NCBI RefSeq assembly: GCF_031882575.1
Contig: NZ_CP134772.1
Location: 3,119,001-3,183,000 of the forward strand
Length of the DNA: 64,000 bases
Source: Pseudomonas sp. VD-NE ins
Lineage (GTDB): Bacteria > Pseudomonadota > Gammaproteobacteria > Pseudomonadales > Pseudomonadaceae
Direction of reading: 5' to 3'
Shown here one piece after another: positions 1 to 8,295 of this stretch (within the stretch, counting starts at the first letter, position 1; the number at the start of each line of letters is the position of its first letter). The notes below the pieces were generated by a model. It was not told where the DNA came from and searched no databases. It saw only the letters and a list, made by a program, of their open reading frames with translations. Made by a program: the position numbers and the translations under genes.

Positions 1-987
1 ATCAACCTGGCCGTTGTTGCCGAAACCCTGGCAGAACTCGCCGGTGTCCGCATCGACTGCGATCAGACGGGCATCAATGGTGTTGGTCAGCAGACGACGC
101 TGGCAGTTGGCGGCCGGAGCAGGCTTGGCTTCGATGATTTTCGAATTGGCCGGCTGAGCGATAGCGGCGGTGGCGTCGAAATAAGCCATGCCACGGCAAC
201 GCTGCCAGACTTTCGACTGGGCGTTGATCGCGTTCTTCCACAGCTCTTTACCGGTGTCGGCATCGAGGGCGATCAGGTTGTTGTGCGGGGTGCAGATGAA
301 CACCTTGTTGCCAACCTGCAGCGGGGTCAGCTGGTCTTCAGCACCGTTGCCATCGCTCTCGGCGATGTCACCGGTGTGGTAGGTCCACGCCACTTTCAGC
401 TTGTCGACGTTGTTGCGGTTGATCTGGTCCAGCGCAGCGAAACGGCTGCCACCTTCGGTATTACCGTAGTGGGCCCAGTCCTTTTGCGCTTTGTCCGGCT
501 CGACCGGGGTCAGGCCCGGGCCGGTGCCGGTTGCGGCAACGGTCGGGTGAGCAACGAACATGTTGCCAGCCGCCACAACCACGCCGACCGCCAGCACCGC
601 AGCCACGGCGTAAGCGCCGCGACCCGCAACACTGCCGTTGGCACGCTTGAGCAGCGGATAGACCAGCGCCACGACCAGACCGATCACGCTGAACATGAAC
701 AGACGCGAGAACACCGGCCAGAACACCAGCCCGGCATCGCTCACCGCCCAGATCGCGGTGCCCACCAGGAACGCGGCGAACAGCCACGCACCGGCCAGCT
801 TGAAGCGCGCGATCAGCAGACCGGAAACGGCCATGACCAAGCCACCCACCAGGAAGTACCACGAGCCTCCCAGGCTGACCAACTTCACGCCGCCCGCAGC
901 CAGCGCCAAGCCGAGAAGGGCGATGACGACGCCCAGCCCGACCAGAATGAATTTTGATATGCCCGAGAGGCGTTGACTCTGCTTCAC
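1..987 (-). CDS. gcd: Membrane-bound PQQ glucose dehydrogenase, N-terminal part (cut by window edge)
   Basis: This is the 5' part (329 codons) of the quinoprotein that oxidises glucose to gluconolactone in the periplasm and passes electrons to ubiquinone. About five hydrophobic segments fill roughly residues 10-150. They are followed by the start of the PQQ propeller domain, with the family signatures DWAHYGNTEGGSRF and VAWTYHTGD. The family is about 800 residues long, so some 470 residues lie beyond the window. The frame opens at a GTG (987) followed by KQSQRLSG; no ATG in this frame fits better. The gene is preceded by a clear promoter. The product assignment is firm; the start codon is slightly less so. 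Confidence 0.95.
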   Translation of the reverse strand, partial: MKQSQRLSGISKFILVGLGVVIALLGLALAAGGVKLVSLGGSWYFLVGGLVMAVSGLLIARFKLAGAWLFAAFLVGTAIWAVSDAGLVFWPVFSRLFMFSVIGLVVALVYPLLKRANGSVAGRGAYAVAAVLAVGVVVAAGNMFVAHPTVAATGTGPGLTPVEPDKAQKDWAHYGNTEGGSRFAALDQINRNNVDKLKVAWTYHTGDIAESDGNGAEDQLTPLQVGNKVFICTPHNNLIALDADTGKELWKNAINAQSKVWQRCRGMAYFDATAAIAQPANSKIIEAKPAPAANCQRRLLTNTIDARLIAVDADTGEFCQGFGNNGQVD

Positions 988-1016
988 GTTGAGTGTCCCG
1001 TTGAAATGAGGCGCGC

Positions 1017-1044
1017 ATTATATAATTAGGTAACTATCTAGTTA
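1017..1044 (-). promoter_or_regulatory. Predicted gcd promoter with overlapping palindrome
   Basis: On the minus strand a perfect -10 hexamer TATAAT lies at 1017-1022, about 30 bases before the gcd GTG. Just upstream, TAACTA-TC-TAGTTA (1031-1044) is a perfect palindrome with 6-base arms, placed between and over the expected -35. It does not resemble the PtxS operator as I remember it. The regulator is unknown. Confidence 0.5.
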
Positions 1045-1252
1045 AATCACTAATTCAGTAATAAAGCGTTGTTGGTTCTTTGATAACGCGCCTGAGCCGG
1101 AACTGGCGCGTTCAGCGGGTTTGGCAACGCTTTTGAGTGACTGCAAAAGACGCTGTTTTGCCAGGGATAATGGGGGTTATGACAGCTCCGCCATCATCTG
1201 CACTCCGCCAGCCATCAATGCTCAGTCGACCCACACAACCGCAAAACGCGCA

Positions 1253-2038
1253 TCAGCTGCCGCCAAACCAGTTGTAACCCTGGTCTTCCCAGTAACCCCC
1301 AGGGTAGGTATTAGTGACGAAAATCGATTGAATGTGTTTGGGGTTCTTGTAGCCAAGCTTGGTCGGCATGCGCAGCTTCATTGGAAAGCCATATTCACGC
1401 GGCAGGACGGCCCCGTCGTAGGTCAGCGTCAGCAGGGTTTGCGCATGCAGGGCCGTGGGCATGTCGATACTGGTGTAGTAATCGTCCGCACATTTGAACC
1501 CGACGTACCTGGCATCAGTGTCGGCACCGATGCGCGAGAGGAATTCACTGAAGCGCACACCGCCCCAGCGCCCGATGGCGCTCCAGCCTTCGACGCAAAT
1601 GTGTCGGGTGATCTGATCGGTCTGGGCCATGGCACGCAATTGCTCAAGCGTCCAGCTGTGCTTGTCGGCGACCAGGCCGGAAACCTCCAGGCGGTAGCTG
1701 CCTGCATCGACGACCGGTGCTTCGTCAATGCCGTAAAAGGCATTGAAGGGAAACGGTCGCGTAATCATCGACTCCGGGTAGGTAGGGGCCATGGCGTTGG
1801 GATTGAACAGCCAGCCCTGAACCCTGTCATTGAAGCGCGACATCGACGACAGGGCCGTTTCAACGTCGTCGTTATCGGAAATGTTGCACCCCGACAGCAT
1901 GGCCACGCCGCCAAGGGTCAAACCGCGCAGCAGGAAGGCGCGTCGTGAGCGATCTTCGACCTTGAGCGAGATGATTGCTCGAGCCTCCTGCAAAATGGCC
2001 GCCTTATCCAGCTCCGGTCCTGGCTCGCGCTTGTTCAT
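1253..2038 (-). CDS. Molybdopterin-dependent oxidoreductase, sulfite-oxidase fold, Tat-exported
   Basis: A 261-residue protein of the YedY/MsrP-like sulfite oxidase superfamily. A twin-arginine motif SRRAFLL lies at residues 31-37, unusually far from the N-terminus, and is followed by a lipobox-like LSGC at 48-51. The molybdenum-ligand cysteine is C148 in RHICVEGWSAIGRWGG, a hallmark of the family. The C-terminal part has the conserved stretch GFPMKLRMPTKLGYK. It is followed by a cytochrome b gene in reverse order (the cytochrome is upstream and overlaps by 4 bases), so the two probably form a membrane-anchored periplasmic reductase or oxidase. The substrate cannot be told from sequence. Confidence 0.9.
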   Translation of the reverse strand: MNKREPGPELDKAAILQEARAIISLKVEDRSRRAFLLRGLTLGGVAMLSGCNISDNDDVETALSSMSRFNDRVQGWLFNPNAMAPTYPESMITRPFPFNAFYGIDEAPVVDAGSYRLEVSGLVADKHSWTLEQLRAMAQTDQITRHICVEGWSAIGRWGGVRFSEFLSRIGADTDARYVGFKCADDYYTSIDMPTALHAQTLLTLTYDGAVLPREYGFPMKLRMPTKLGYKNPKHIQSIFVTNTYPGGYWEDQGYNWFGGS

Positions 2039-2673
2039 ACGTGTTCCTTATGGCCGGCGATCATGGCCAATAACGTCTTGGGGACCAGGGCGACCATAAC
2101 CAGATGCACGGCGATGAAAGCCACCAACAAGGACATCGCAATGAAGTGCACATGCCGCGCGCTGTCGTAACCGCCCATCAGCTCGCGTAGAAGCGGAAAC
2201 TGCACTGACTTCCACAGGACCAACCCGGACATCACCAGAACGACAATGTCGAGCATCACGAACAGATACGCCACACGCTGCACGTGGTTGTAATGGCCGA
2301 TATCGTCATGCCCCAGCCGCCCATGCAGTGCAGACCACAGATCGTGAAAAAAGCCTCGGGGGGATACAGGAAAGAATCGTCGTGATAACCGGCCGCCAAA
2401 AACATTGAACAGCAGGTAGAAAAGGCCGACGAAGACCAGCATCCACATTGCTGCGAAATGCCATTGCAATGCCCCTCCGAGCCAGCCTCCCAAAGTGATC
2501 GAGTTGGGGAATTCGAAACCATAGAGGGGAGAGGCGTTGTATATACGCCAACCGCTCGTGACCATGACCAGTACTGCCAGGGCGTTCAGCCAGTGGGCCA
2601 GTCTCAACCAGACAGGATGGCTGTTGCGTGGCTCCGGCTTGGCGGCACTGAGTGTTTCAGGTGCAGATTGCAT
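2035..2673 (-). CDS. Cytochrome b561-type membrane subunit
   Basis: A 212-residue integral membrane protein with about four long hydrophobic helices and histidines placed as haem ligands (LRLAHWLNAL near the N-terminus, RHVHFIAMS and FIAVHLVMV near the C-terminus). This matches the cytochrome b561 / Ni-Fe hydrogenase b-subunit superfamily. Its stop overlaps the start of the molybdoenzyme gene by 4 bases (ATGA), so the two are translationally coupled. The likely role is to exchange electrons between the quinone pool and the periplasmic molybdoenzyme. The partnership is inferred from gene order. Confidence 0.9.
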   Translation of the reverse strand: MQSAPETLSAAKPEPRNSHPVWLRLAHWLNALAVLVMVTSGWRIYNASPLYGFEFPNSITLGGWLGGALQWHFAAMWMLVFVGLFYLLFNVFGGRLSRRFFPVSPRGFFHDLWSALHGRLGHDDIGHYNHVQRVAYLFVMLDIVVLVMSGLVLWKSVQFPLLRELMGGYDSARHVHFIAMSLLVAFIAVHLVMVALVPKTLLAMIAGHKEHV

Positions 2674-2839
2674 TGGAGAAAGCTCCCCATCTGAATAACG
2701 TCATGACCTACTGTCGAGTGTAGACGCTAACCCAGGCTCGAATGTCTGCCATCAATAAGGGCAGAGGGTCATTAATCTCGTGGTAACGGTCACCCGCCAG
2801 CTAGGCTTGTTACCTTGAGAGGGCGATGAGGGCAGGGTG

Positions 2840-3712
2840 ATGTCAGCTATGAAAACAGCGCTTGTTTTGGCCGGCGGTGGCAGCCTGGGGGCGGTTCAGG
2901 TCGGGATGTTACAGGCCCTGGTGGAGGCTGACGTTGTCTTTGACCTGGTGATTGGAGCCTCGGTCGGCGCCATCAACGGTGCCTACTTTGCAGCCAGGCC
3001 GAATGCCAAAGGCGTAAGCGAACTCGCGGACTTCTGGCGCAGCCTGCGCAAGTCGGACGTATTTCCGTTCTCGGCGCTCGACACCTTCAGGGGCATTCTG
3101 AATCGTCGCGGTCACCTGCTGAGTGCGTCAGCACTGCATCGTTTGGTGAGTCGCTCACTGCCGGTCAAATTGATCGAAGACACCGAGTTACCCCTTTATA
3201 TTGTCACCACCAATTTGCTCAGCGGTGCTGAAGAGCTTTTGTCCCGTGGCAACGCTGAACAAGCCTTGCTCGCCAGCGCGGCAATTCCTCTCGTGTTTCC
3301 CTGTGTGCGAGTGGGCGAAAAGTTTCTGGTCGACGGCGGGGTAGCCAGCAACACACCGATTGCCAGTGCCGTGACATTGGGAGCAACGCGGGTCGTGGTT
3401 TTGCCCACCGGGTTCGGTTGCGCCTGCCCGTGCCCGCCCAGTGGCCTGGTTGCGTTAGCCTTGCATACGCTTAACCTGATGAGCATGCGTCAACTGGTGC
3501 GTGACATCGAGTTGTACCGTGCGCGTTCAGCCATCCATGTCGTACCGCCGTTGTGCCCGCTGGACGCTTCAGTCTTCGATTTCAACCAGACAGATCAACT
3601 GCTGCAACGTGCTTATCGATCAACCCGTACCTGGATCGAAGAGGGTGGCTTGATCCGCGACGGGATACCCGACGCATTGCTGGCGCATACCCATCAGTTG
3701 GCTGACGAGTGA
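2840..3712 (+). CDS. Patatin-like phospholipase
   Basis: A 290-residue serine hydrolase of the patatin family, expected to deacylate phospholipids. The oxyanion loop GGGSLG is at the N-terminus, the nucleophile elbow GASVG follows about 25 residues later, and the catalytic dyad aspartate is in DGGVASNTPI, so the active site is complete. I chose the ATG at 2840; a GTG at 2837 and an ATG at 2849 are alternatives, and GAGGGCAGGG upstream serves as ribosome binding site. There is no signal peptide, so it is probably cytosolic. It is transcribed alone and divergently from the cytochrome b gene. Confidence 0.92.
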   Translation: MSAMKTALVLAGGGSLGAVQVGMLQALVEADVVFDLVIGASVGAINGAYFAARPNAKGVSELADFWRSLRKSDVFPFSALDTFRGILNRRGHLLSASALHRLVSRSLPVKLIEDTELPLYIVTTNLLSGAEELLSRGNAEQALLASAAIPLVFPCVRVGEKFLVDGGVASNTPIASAVTLGATRVVVLPTGFGCACPCPPSGLVALALHTLNLMSMRQLVRDIELYRARSAIHVVPPLCPLDASVFDFNQTDQLLQRAYRSTRTWIEEGGLIRDGIPDALLAHTHQLADE

Positions 3713-3824
3713 TTTCAACAGGTAGTCTGACAGCCGCGAAGCCTCACGACTCATACGGGCGTGAGTGAGCGAAAAACCAGCGCGCGATACCCGTCGCCGC
3801 GCGAGGCCAGCGTCAATTCGGGGT

Positions 3825-4367
3825 TCATTCGCTGGTTCCAGCAGCCTGGCGACGGAAGAACAACGTCACCTGGCCAACCTCTACGCCGAACTTGGACATG
3901 CTGGTGCGGTTGATCAACGTGTCCTCATCCATCAGGTACATCCAGTCGTCCATGCTCATTTCGTAGGTCGAGTCATCGACCGGCAGGTTCAGGCGATAAC
4001 GCCAGTGCAACGTGTTGCCCGCGACCTGGCCTTCGGCGACACCCACTACGTCGGCCGCGCGACCGCTCCAGCGCCCCTGGCCTTCGGGCGTGAGCGTCCA
4101 GACGCGACGTTGGCGCGTGCCGTCGCTGTACAGGAAGCGCTCGTCGAGAATCAGGTTGTTGCCCTCACGCCGGCTGACGATGTTGACCTCGAAACGTTTG
4201 GCCACTTCACCGCTGCGCTTCTGAAACATCCCCCAGGCTTTGACGGGCTGGCTGAAAAAGCGCTGCAGGTCTAAAGCCGGTTGTTGATCGGCATAACGGG
4301 CGACATCCACGCTGCCGCAGCTTGCGACGCTGAGTACCAGTGCCAGTGACAGCAGAAATCGGATCAT
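3825..4367 (-). CDS. DUF3833 family lipoprotein
   Basis: A 180-residue protein that begins with a lipoprotein signal (MIRFLLSLALVLSVASCGS; cysteine at residue 17). It matches the DUF3833 family, with the core features FEVNIVSRREGNNLILDE and a C-terminal SMDDWMYLMDEDTLINR. Family members are outer-membrane-associated lipoproteins of unknown function found throughout Pseudomonas. A strong ribosome binding site (GGGAGCAAGGC) precedes the ATG. It lies between a patatin gene and a bestrophin gene with no obvious operon partner. Confidence 0.85.
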   Translation of the reverse strand: MIRFLLSLALVLSVASCGSVDVARYADQQPALDLQRFFSQPVKAWGMFQKRSGEVAKRFEVNIVSRREGNNLILDERFLYSDGTRQRRVWTLTPEGQGRWSGRAADVVGVAEGQVAGNTLHWRYRLNLPVDDSTYEMSMDDWMYLMDEDTLINRTSMSKFGVEVGQVTLFFRRQAAGTSE

Positions 4368-4467
4368 TGCCTTGCTCCCTGGTTGCAGGTTTTATTGAAG
4401 ATAGGCTGAAAAAAAATCACCTGACAATGAATCGGCAATCTTTCTGACGGTTCACGACTCCTGCACC

Positions 4468-5370
4468 TCAAGCGTTCTGTTCAAGCCTGCGCACATCACC
4501 CAACGAATCACGCTGCATCGATTGCAGGTTTTTCTCGATGGTTTCGCACAGCGCTTCCATCTGGATCTGATGTTCGCTGTGGCGAAACGGGCTTTGCAAA
4601 TCAGTGCCGATGCGCTCGATGGCCAGCAACATGAAGCCGACCACGGTCGACGCCAGCGGCGTAAACCAGCCCAAGGACTCGACCAGTCCGACCGGCACGA
4701 TCAGGCAGAACAGCGAAATAAACAGCCGCGGAAAGTACACATAAGGGTAGGGCAACGGTGTATTGGCGATCCGCTCCATGCCGCCCTGGCTGTTGGACAA
4801 ATCCACCAGGGTTGATTCCAGCCGCGCCAGGCGAATGCTGTCGAGACGTCCGGCCTTGTATTCCCTTGCGAGCAAGGTCGCGGAACCGGTGAGAATATCG
4901 TTGGCAAAGTTATTGGTGGTGCCACTGCGCGCGAACTCATCAGCTGGAATAAATGCCCGGACTTCCTCAGGACAAGGCTGGCCTTGCAGATGCGCCGCGA
5001 GGCAGTTCACATAGGCCACATGCCGGCGCAACAAGGTCGACTTGACCGGATTCACCTCGCTGCCGGGATCATCCAGCAGCGTCAGCACCTGCCGGGCGAA
5101 GCTGCGCGAGTTGTTGATCATCGAACCCCACAACGTCCGTGCTTCCCACCAGCGGTTGTAAGCACTGCTGTTGCGGAAACTGATCAGCACGATCAATGCC
5201 GAACCTAATAACGTCAGAGGCATCAATGGCAGATTCAGCTTGGCGTTGAGGAACAGCATGAAGTCCACCGTGACAGCTATGTCCCAGAGCAGCAGCCAGA
5301 ACAACGCCCAGCCAACATAGCCCAGGGTCTTGATGATCAGGCGGTATTTTTTGACGATGGCAGCTTTCAA
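4468..5370 (-). CDS. Bestrophin-like (UPF0187/YneE) membrane channel
   Basis: A 300-residue membrane protein of the bacterial bestrophin family, pentameric ion channels of the inner membrane. The N-terminal pair of helices (LGYVGWALFWLLLWDI and the LMPLTLLGSALIVLISF segment) is followed by the diagnostic SFRNSSAYNRWWEARTLWG motif. A second hydrophobic pair lies near residues 215-255, and the conserved ERIGTDLQSPF comes after it. The length is normal for the family. The gene stands alone on the minus strand. Confidence 0.9.
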   Translation of the reverse strand: MKAAIVKKYRLIIKTLGYVGWALFWLLLWDIAVTVDFMLFLNAKLNLPLMPLTLLGSALIVLISFRNSSAYNRWWEARTLWGSMINNSRSFARQVLTLLDDPGSEVNPVKSTLLRRHVAYVNCLAAHLQGQPCPEEVRAFIPADEFARSGTTNNFANDILTGSATLLAREYKAGRLDSIRLARLESTLVDLSNSQGGMERIANTPLPYPYVYFPRLFISLFCLIVPVGLVESLGWFTPLASTVVGFMLLAIERIGTDLQSPFRHSEHQIQMEALCETIEKNLQSMQRDSLGDVRRLEQNA

Positions 5371-5470
5371 ACGGAAACCTCGTGGCGAGCGGGAAGCATT
5401 GATGCCTTAGCTCGGACGCTGTTTTCGGGGTAAAGGTTCGGTGCTTGATCTCAGGTGATCAGCAGTGTCG

Positions 5471-6469
5471 TCATTTGATCGTAACAACGACCTTGCCCTT
5501 GGCGCGTCCCTGCTCGACATAATTCAGCGCCTCTGCCGTTGATTCAAAAGGGAACGTTCGATCAATCACCGGTTTGATGATGCCGACCTCAACCAGTGCG
5601 CTGATCTGTTGCAGTTGGGCGCCGTTGGCGCGCATGAACACGAACGTGTACCTGACGTCTTGCTTGCGTGCCTTACGCCGAATGCCGAGGCTCAATAGGC
5701 GCATGACCTGCTGCAATGGCCAGGACAACCCTTGCTCCTGCGCAAACTGCACAGTGGGCGGCCCAGAGATGGAAATCAGCTGGCCACCGGGCTTGAGCAC
5801 CTTGAGTGAATTCCTCAGGACATCGGCGCCGAGGCTGTTCAACACCACGTCGTAGCCGTGCAAGACATTCTCAAAGTGCTGCTTTTTATAATCGATGACC
5901 ACGTCAGCCCCCAGCGTCTTGACCCATGCGACATTCGCGGTGCTGGTGGTTGTGGCGACAAAGGCACCGAGGTGCTTGGCAAGTTGAATGGCAACGGTAC
6001 CGACGCCGCCGGAGCCAGCGTGAATCAGCACCTTCTGCCCCTTTTGCAGGCAGGCGGTGTCGACCAGCACTTGCCAGGCAGTCAGTGCCACCAAGGGCAG
6101 GGACGCGGCTTGCGCCATGCTGGTATTGGCCGGTTTCAGGGCGATCGCGTTCTCGTTCACGGCAATCCTTTCGGCGAACGTGCCGATCCGTGCTTCCGGC
6201 GCGCGAGCGTACACCTCGTCACCCGCTTTGAAGCGTGTCACTTGCGCGCCAACCGTCACCACGACACCCGCCAGGTCGTTGCCCAGAATCAGCGGCAACG
6301 CGTAGGGCAGGATCAGCTTGAATTCGCCTGTGCTGATCTTCGAGTCCAGCACGTTGACGCTGCTGGCATGGACCTCGATCAGGACGTCGTGGTCCCCCAC
6401 TTCAGGCGCTGGCGCTTCGCCGAGGCGTCCGGGGTGCTCGCCGTAGCGATCAATCAGAAAGGCTTTCAT
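5471..6469 (-). CDS. NADP-dependent zinc-free quinone oxidoreductase / alcohol dehydrogenase (MDR)
   Basis: A medium-chain dehydrogenase/reductase of 332 residues, without the zinc-ligand residues of classical alcohol dehydrogenases. The N-terminal GroES-like domain (VLIEVHASSVNVLDSKI) is followed by a nucleotide-binding fold with HAGSGGVGTVAIQLAK. I start at MKAFLIDRYG, the usual family N-terminus. An in-frame ATG at 6523 would overlap the preceding hydrolase stop and could give translational coupling. It is the last gene of a minus-strand operon of redox enzymes. The likely role is reduction of quinones or alpha,beta-unsaturated carbonyls; the substrate is unknown. Confidence 0.88.
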   Translation of the reverse strand: MKAFLIDRYGEHPGRLGEAPAPEVGDHDVLIEVHASSVNVLDSKISTGEFKLILPYALPLILGNDLAGVVVTVGAQVTRFKAGDEVYARAPEARIGTFAERIAVNENAIALKPANTSMAQAASLPLVALTAWQVLVDTACLQKGQKVLIHAGSGGVGTVAIQLAKHLGAFVATTTSTANVAWVKTLGADVVIDYKKQHFENVLHGYDVVLNSLGADVLRNSLKVLKPGGQLISISGPPTVQFAQEQGLSWPLQQVMRLLSLGIRRKARKQDVRYTFVFMRANGAQLQQISALVEVGIIKPVIDRTFPFESTAEALNYVEQGRAKGKVVVTIK

Positions 6470-6515
6470 CGAGGTGCGGCTCTTGTCGGTTGTAGGGAGG
6501 GTAGCCGGTGCGTGG

Positions 6516-7385
6516 TCAGGCATCGAGGAACGCCTGCGCCTTGGCCACAAAATCATCGTGGTGCTGGAAAATCCCGCCGTGACCGGCATCTTGATAAATC
6601 ACCAGCTCTGCGTTGGGGATACGCTTGGCCAGTTCAAACGAATTGACGCTCGGCACCATGATGTCGGTGTCGCCGTTGACGACCAGCGTCGGTGCCCGCA
6701 AGCGCCCGATGTCTTGCGGCGGCTGTTTGCCCCACGCGGTGATCGCTTTCAACTGGCGCAGGAAAGCACGGGGCGTCGGGCCTTGGTCGCGATTGTTCTT
6801 GCGGGTTTGCAGACGCTGCAAATACTGCGAGGCAGATCGACGGCCATTGGCTGTCGAGGTGAAGAACAGGTAGAACTTCGGATCGCGCAGGGTCAGCAGG
6901 CCTTTGAGGATCAATGGCCACGACACCGGGCCCACCTTGTCGATACCGCTGCCGCCGGCCGGCCCGGTGCCGGTCAGAATCAACCGCCGCACCCGTTCAG
7001 GCGCCTTCAGAGCGATGTCCTGAGCGACGAAACCGCCGAGGGAGAAGCCGAGCACATCAACGGTTTCCAGCCCCAGCGCGCGGATCAACCGGATGGCATC
7101 GTCAGCCATCTCGCCGACGGTCAGTGGCGCGGTTCCACCCGAACCGCCGATGCCGCGATAGTCGGTGGTGATGACGCGTCGGGTTTGCGCCAGGCCATCG
7201 ATGATCGCCGGATCGAAGTTGTCGAGCACCGCGCCCCAGTGGTTGAACAGTACGAGGGGCACGCCGGTAGTGGGGCCGATATCGCGGTAGGCGAATCGAA
7301 TACCGTTGGCCGTGATCGATTGGTTCGCCGCGTTGATGAATGACGTTGGCGAACCCGAAGGGGAATTTGTCTGCGTTGGATTCAT
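6516..7385 (-). CDS. Alpha/beta hydrolase
   Basis: A 289-residue alpha/beta-fold hydrolase. The oxyanion region FNHWGAVLDNFDP, the nucleophile elbow GFSLGG and a C-terminal catalytic histidine in DAGHGGIFQHH are all present, and an acid is available in VVNGDTDIMVPS. I start at ATG 7385, which has a good ribosome binding site (CCGGAG). The frame is open further upstream to 7496, but that would overlap the SDR gene and add an atypical tail. It is the third gene of the alkene reductase-SDR-hydrolase-MDR operon. Confidence 0.9.
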   Translation of the reverse strand: MNPTQTNSPSGSPTSFINAANQSITANGIRFAYRDIGPTTGVPLVLFNHWGAVLDNFDPAIIDGLAQTRRVITTDYRGIGGSGGTAPLTVGEMADDAIRLIRALGLETVDVLGFSLGGFVAQDIALKAPERVRRLILTGTGPAGGSGIDKVGPVSWPLILKGLLTLRDPKFYLFFTSTANGRRSASQYLQRLQTRKNNRDQGPTPRAFLRQLKAITAWGKQPPQDIGRLRAPTLVVNGDTDIMVPSVNSFELAKRIPNAELVIYQDAGHGGIFQHHDDFVAKAQAFLDA

Positions 7386-7467
7386 TGTTACTCCGGACAG
7401 CGGGCCGGATTCGGTGCAGTGACTTGCGCCCGCATCGAATCCGCCGCAAATGTTCACTACCTGAAGA

Positions 7468-8256
7468 TCATTCTGGAGTCTGGTAACGCTGAGCAACCGC
7501 GGATTGACGGATTTGCCCGATCAGGCCCAGACGTGCGCCCTGCAGGACATCCCAGCGCTCTGCTTCGTGCAGCGGCGGAATGGTCACAGGTTCGCGACGA
7601 TCGAAGCCGACGAGAGCGGCATCCACCAGATCGCCCACTTCCATGATTTCGCTCAGGGTGTTGATGTCGACGCCGGAGCGATCCCAGATTTCCGTGCGCG
7701 TGGCGGCCGGCAGCACGGCCTGCACGTAGACGCCCTGAGGCGACAGTTCCAGGCTCAAACCTTGGGACAGGAACAGCACAAAGGCCTTGGTCGCACCGTA
7801 GACCGTCATGCCGAATTCCGGCGCGAGACCCACCACCGAACCGATGTTGATGATCGCACCGTCACCGGCCTTGGCCAGGCGTGGAGCAATGGCGCTGGCG
7901 AGCCGCACCAGCGCCGTGGTGTTGAGGGCGACCAGTTGCGCCACTTTGTCGGTGCTTTGCTCGACGAAATGGCCGGACAGTGCGGCGCCGGCGTTATTGA
8001 CGAGGATGCCGATGCGGGCGTCGTCGCGCAGGCGGCTTTCGACGGTGGTCAGATCGCTGGATTGAGTCAGGTCCGCCGGGATCACATCGACGGCGACGTC
8101 ATGTTCGCTGCGCAAGCGCGCGGCCAGTGCGTCCAGGCGCGCCTGATCGCGGGCGACCAATACCAGATCGTGGCCGCGTTGCGCAAAGCGTTCGGCGTAG
8201 ACGGCGCCAATGCCGGTGGAGGCGCCAGTGATCAGAACAGTAGGGCGAGTGCTCAT
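7468..8256 (-). CDS. Short-chain dehydrogenase/reductase (SDR)
   Basis: A classical SDR of 262 residues. The cofactor motif is TGASTGIG at the N-terminus, NNAG lies near residue 90, the catalytic serine is in NIGSVVG, and the YGATK motif supplies tyrosine and lysine. It probably reduces a carbonyl or oxidises an alcohol with NAD(P)H. The start ATG has an AGAGAG ribosome binding site. It sits 39 bases after the broken alkene reductase gene and 82 bases before the hydrolase, on the same strand, so co-transcription is likely. Confidence 0.92.
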   Translation of the reverse strand: MSTRPTVLITGASTGIGAVYAERFAQRGHDLVLVARDQARLDALAARLRSEHDVAVDVIPADLTQSSDLTTVESRLRDDARIGILVNNAGAALSGHFVEQSTDKVAQLVALNTTALVRLASAIAPRLAKAGDGAIINIGSVVGLAPEFGMTVYGATKAFVLFLSQGLSLELSPQGVYVQAVLPAATRTEIWDRSGVDINTLSEIMEVGDLVDAALVGFDRREPVTIPPLHEAERWDVLQGARLGLIGQIRQSAVAQRYQTPE

Positions 8257-8295
8257 GGGGTATCTCTCTTTGAGGATGTGAGAAACAGAACGCGC

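Noticed and set aside
1121..1948. Plus-strand frame over the molybdoenzyme gene
   Set aside because: Shadow of the Tat-exported molybdoenzyme, whose catalytic cysteine motif is clear on the minus strand.
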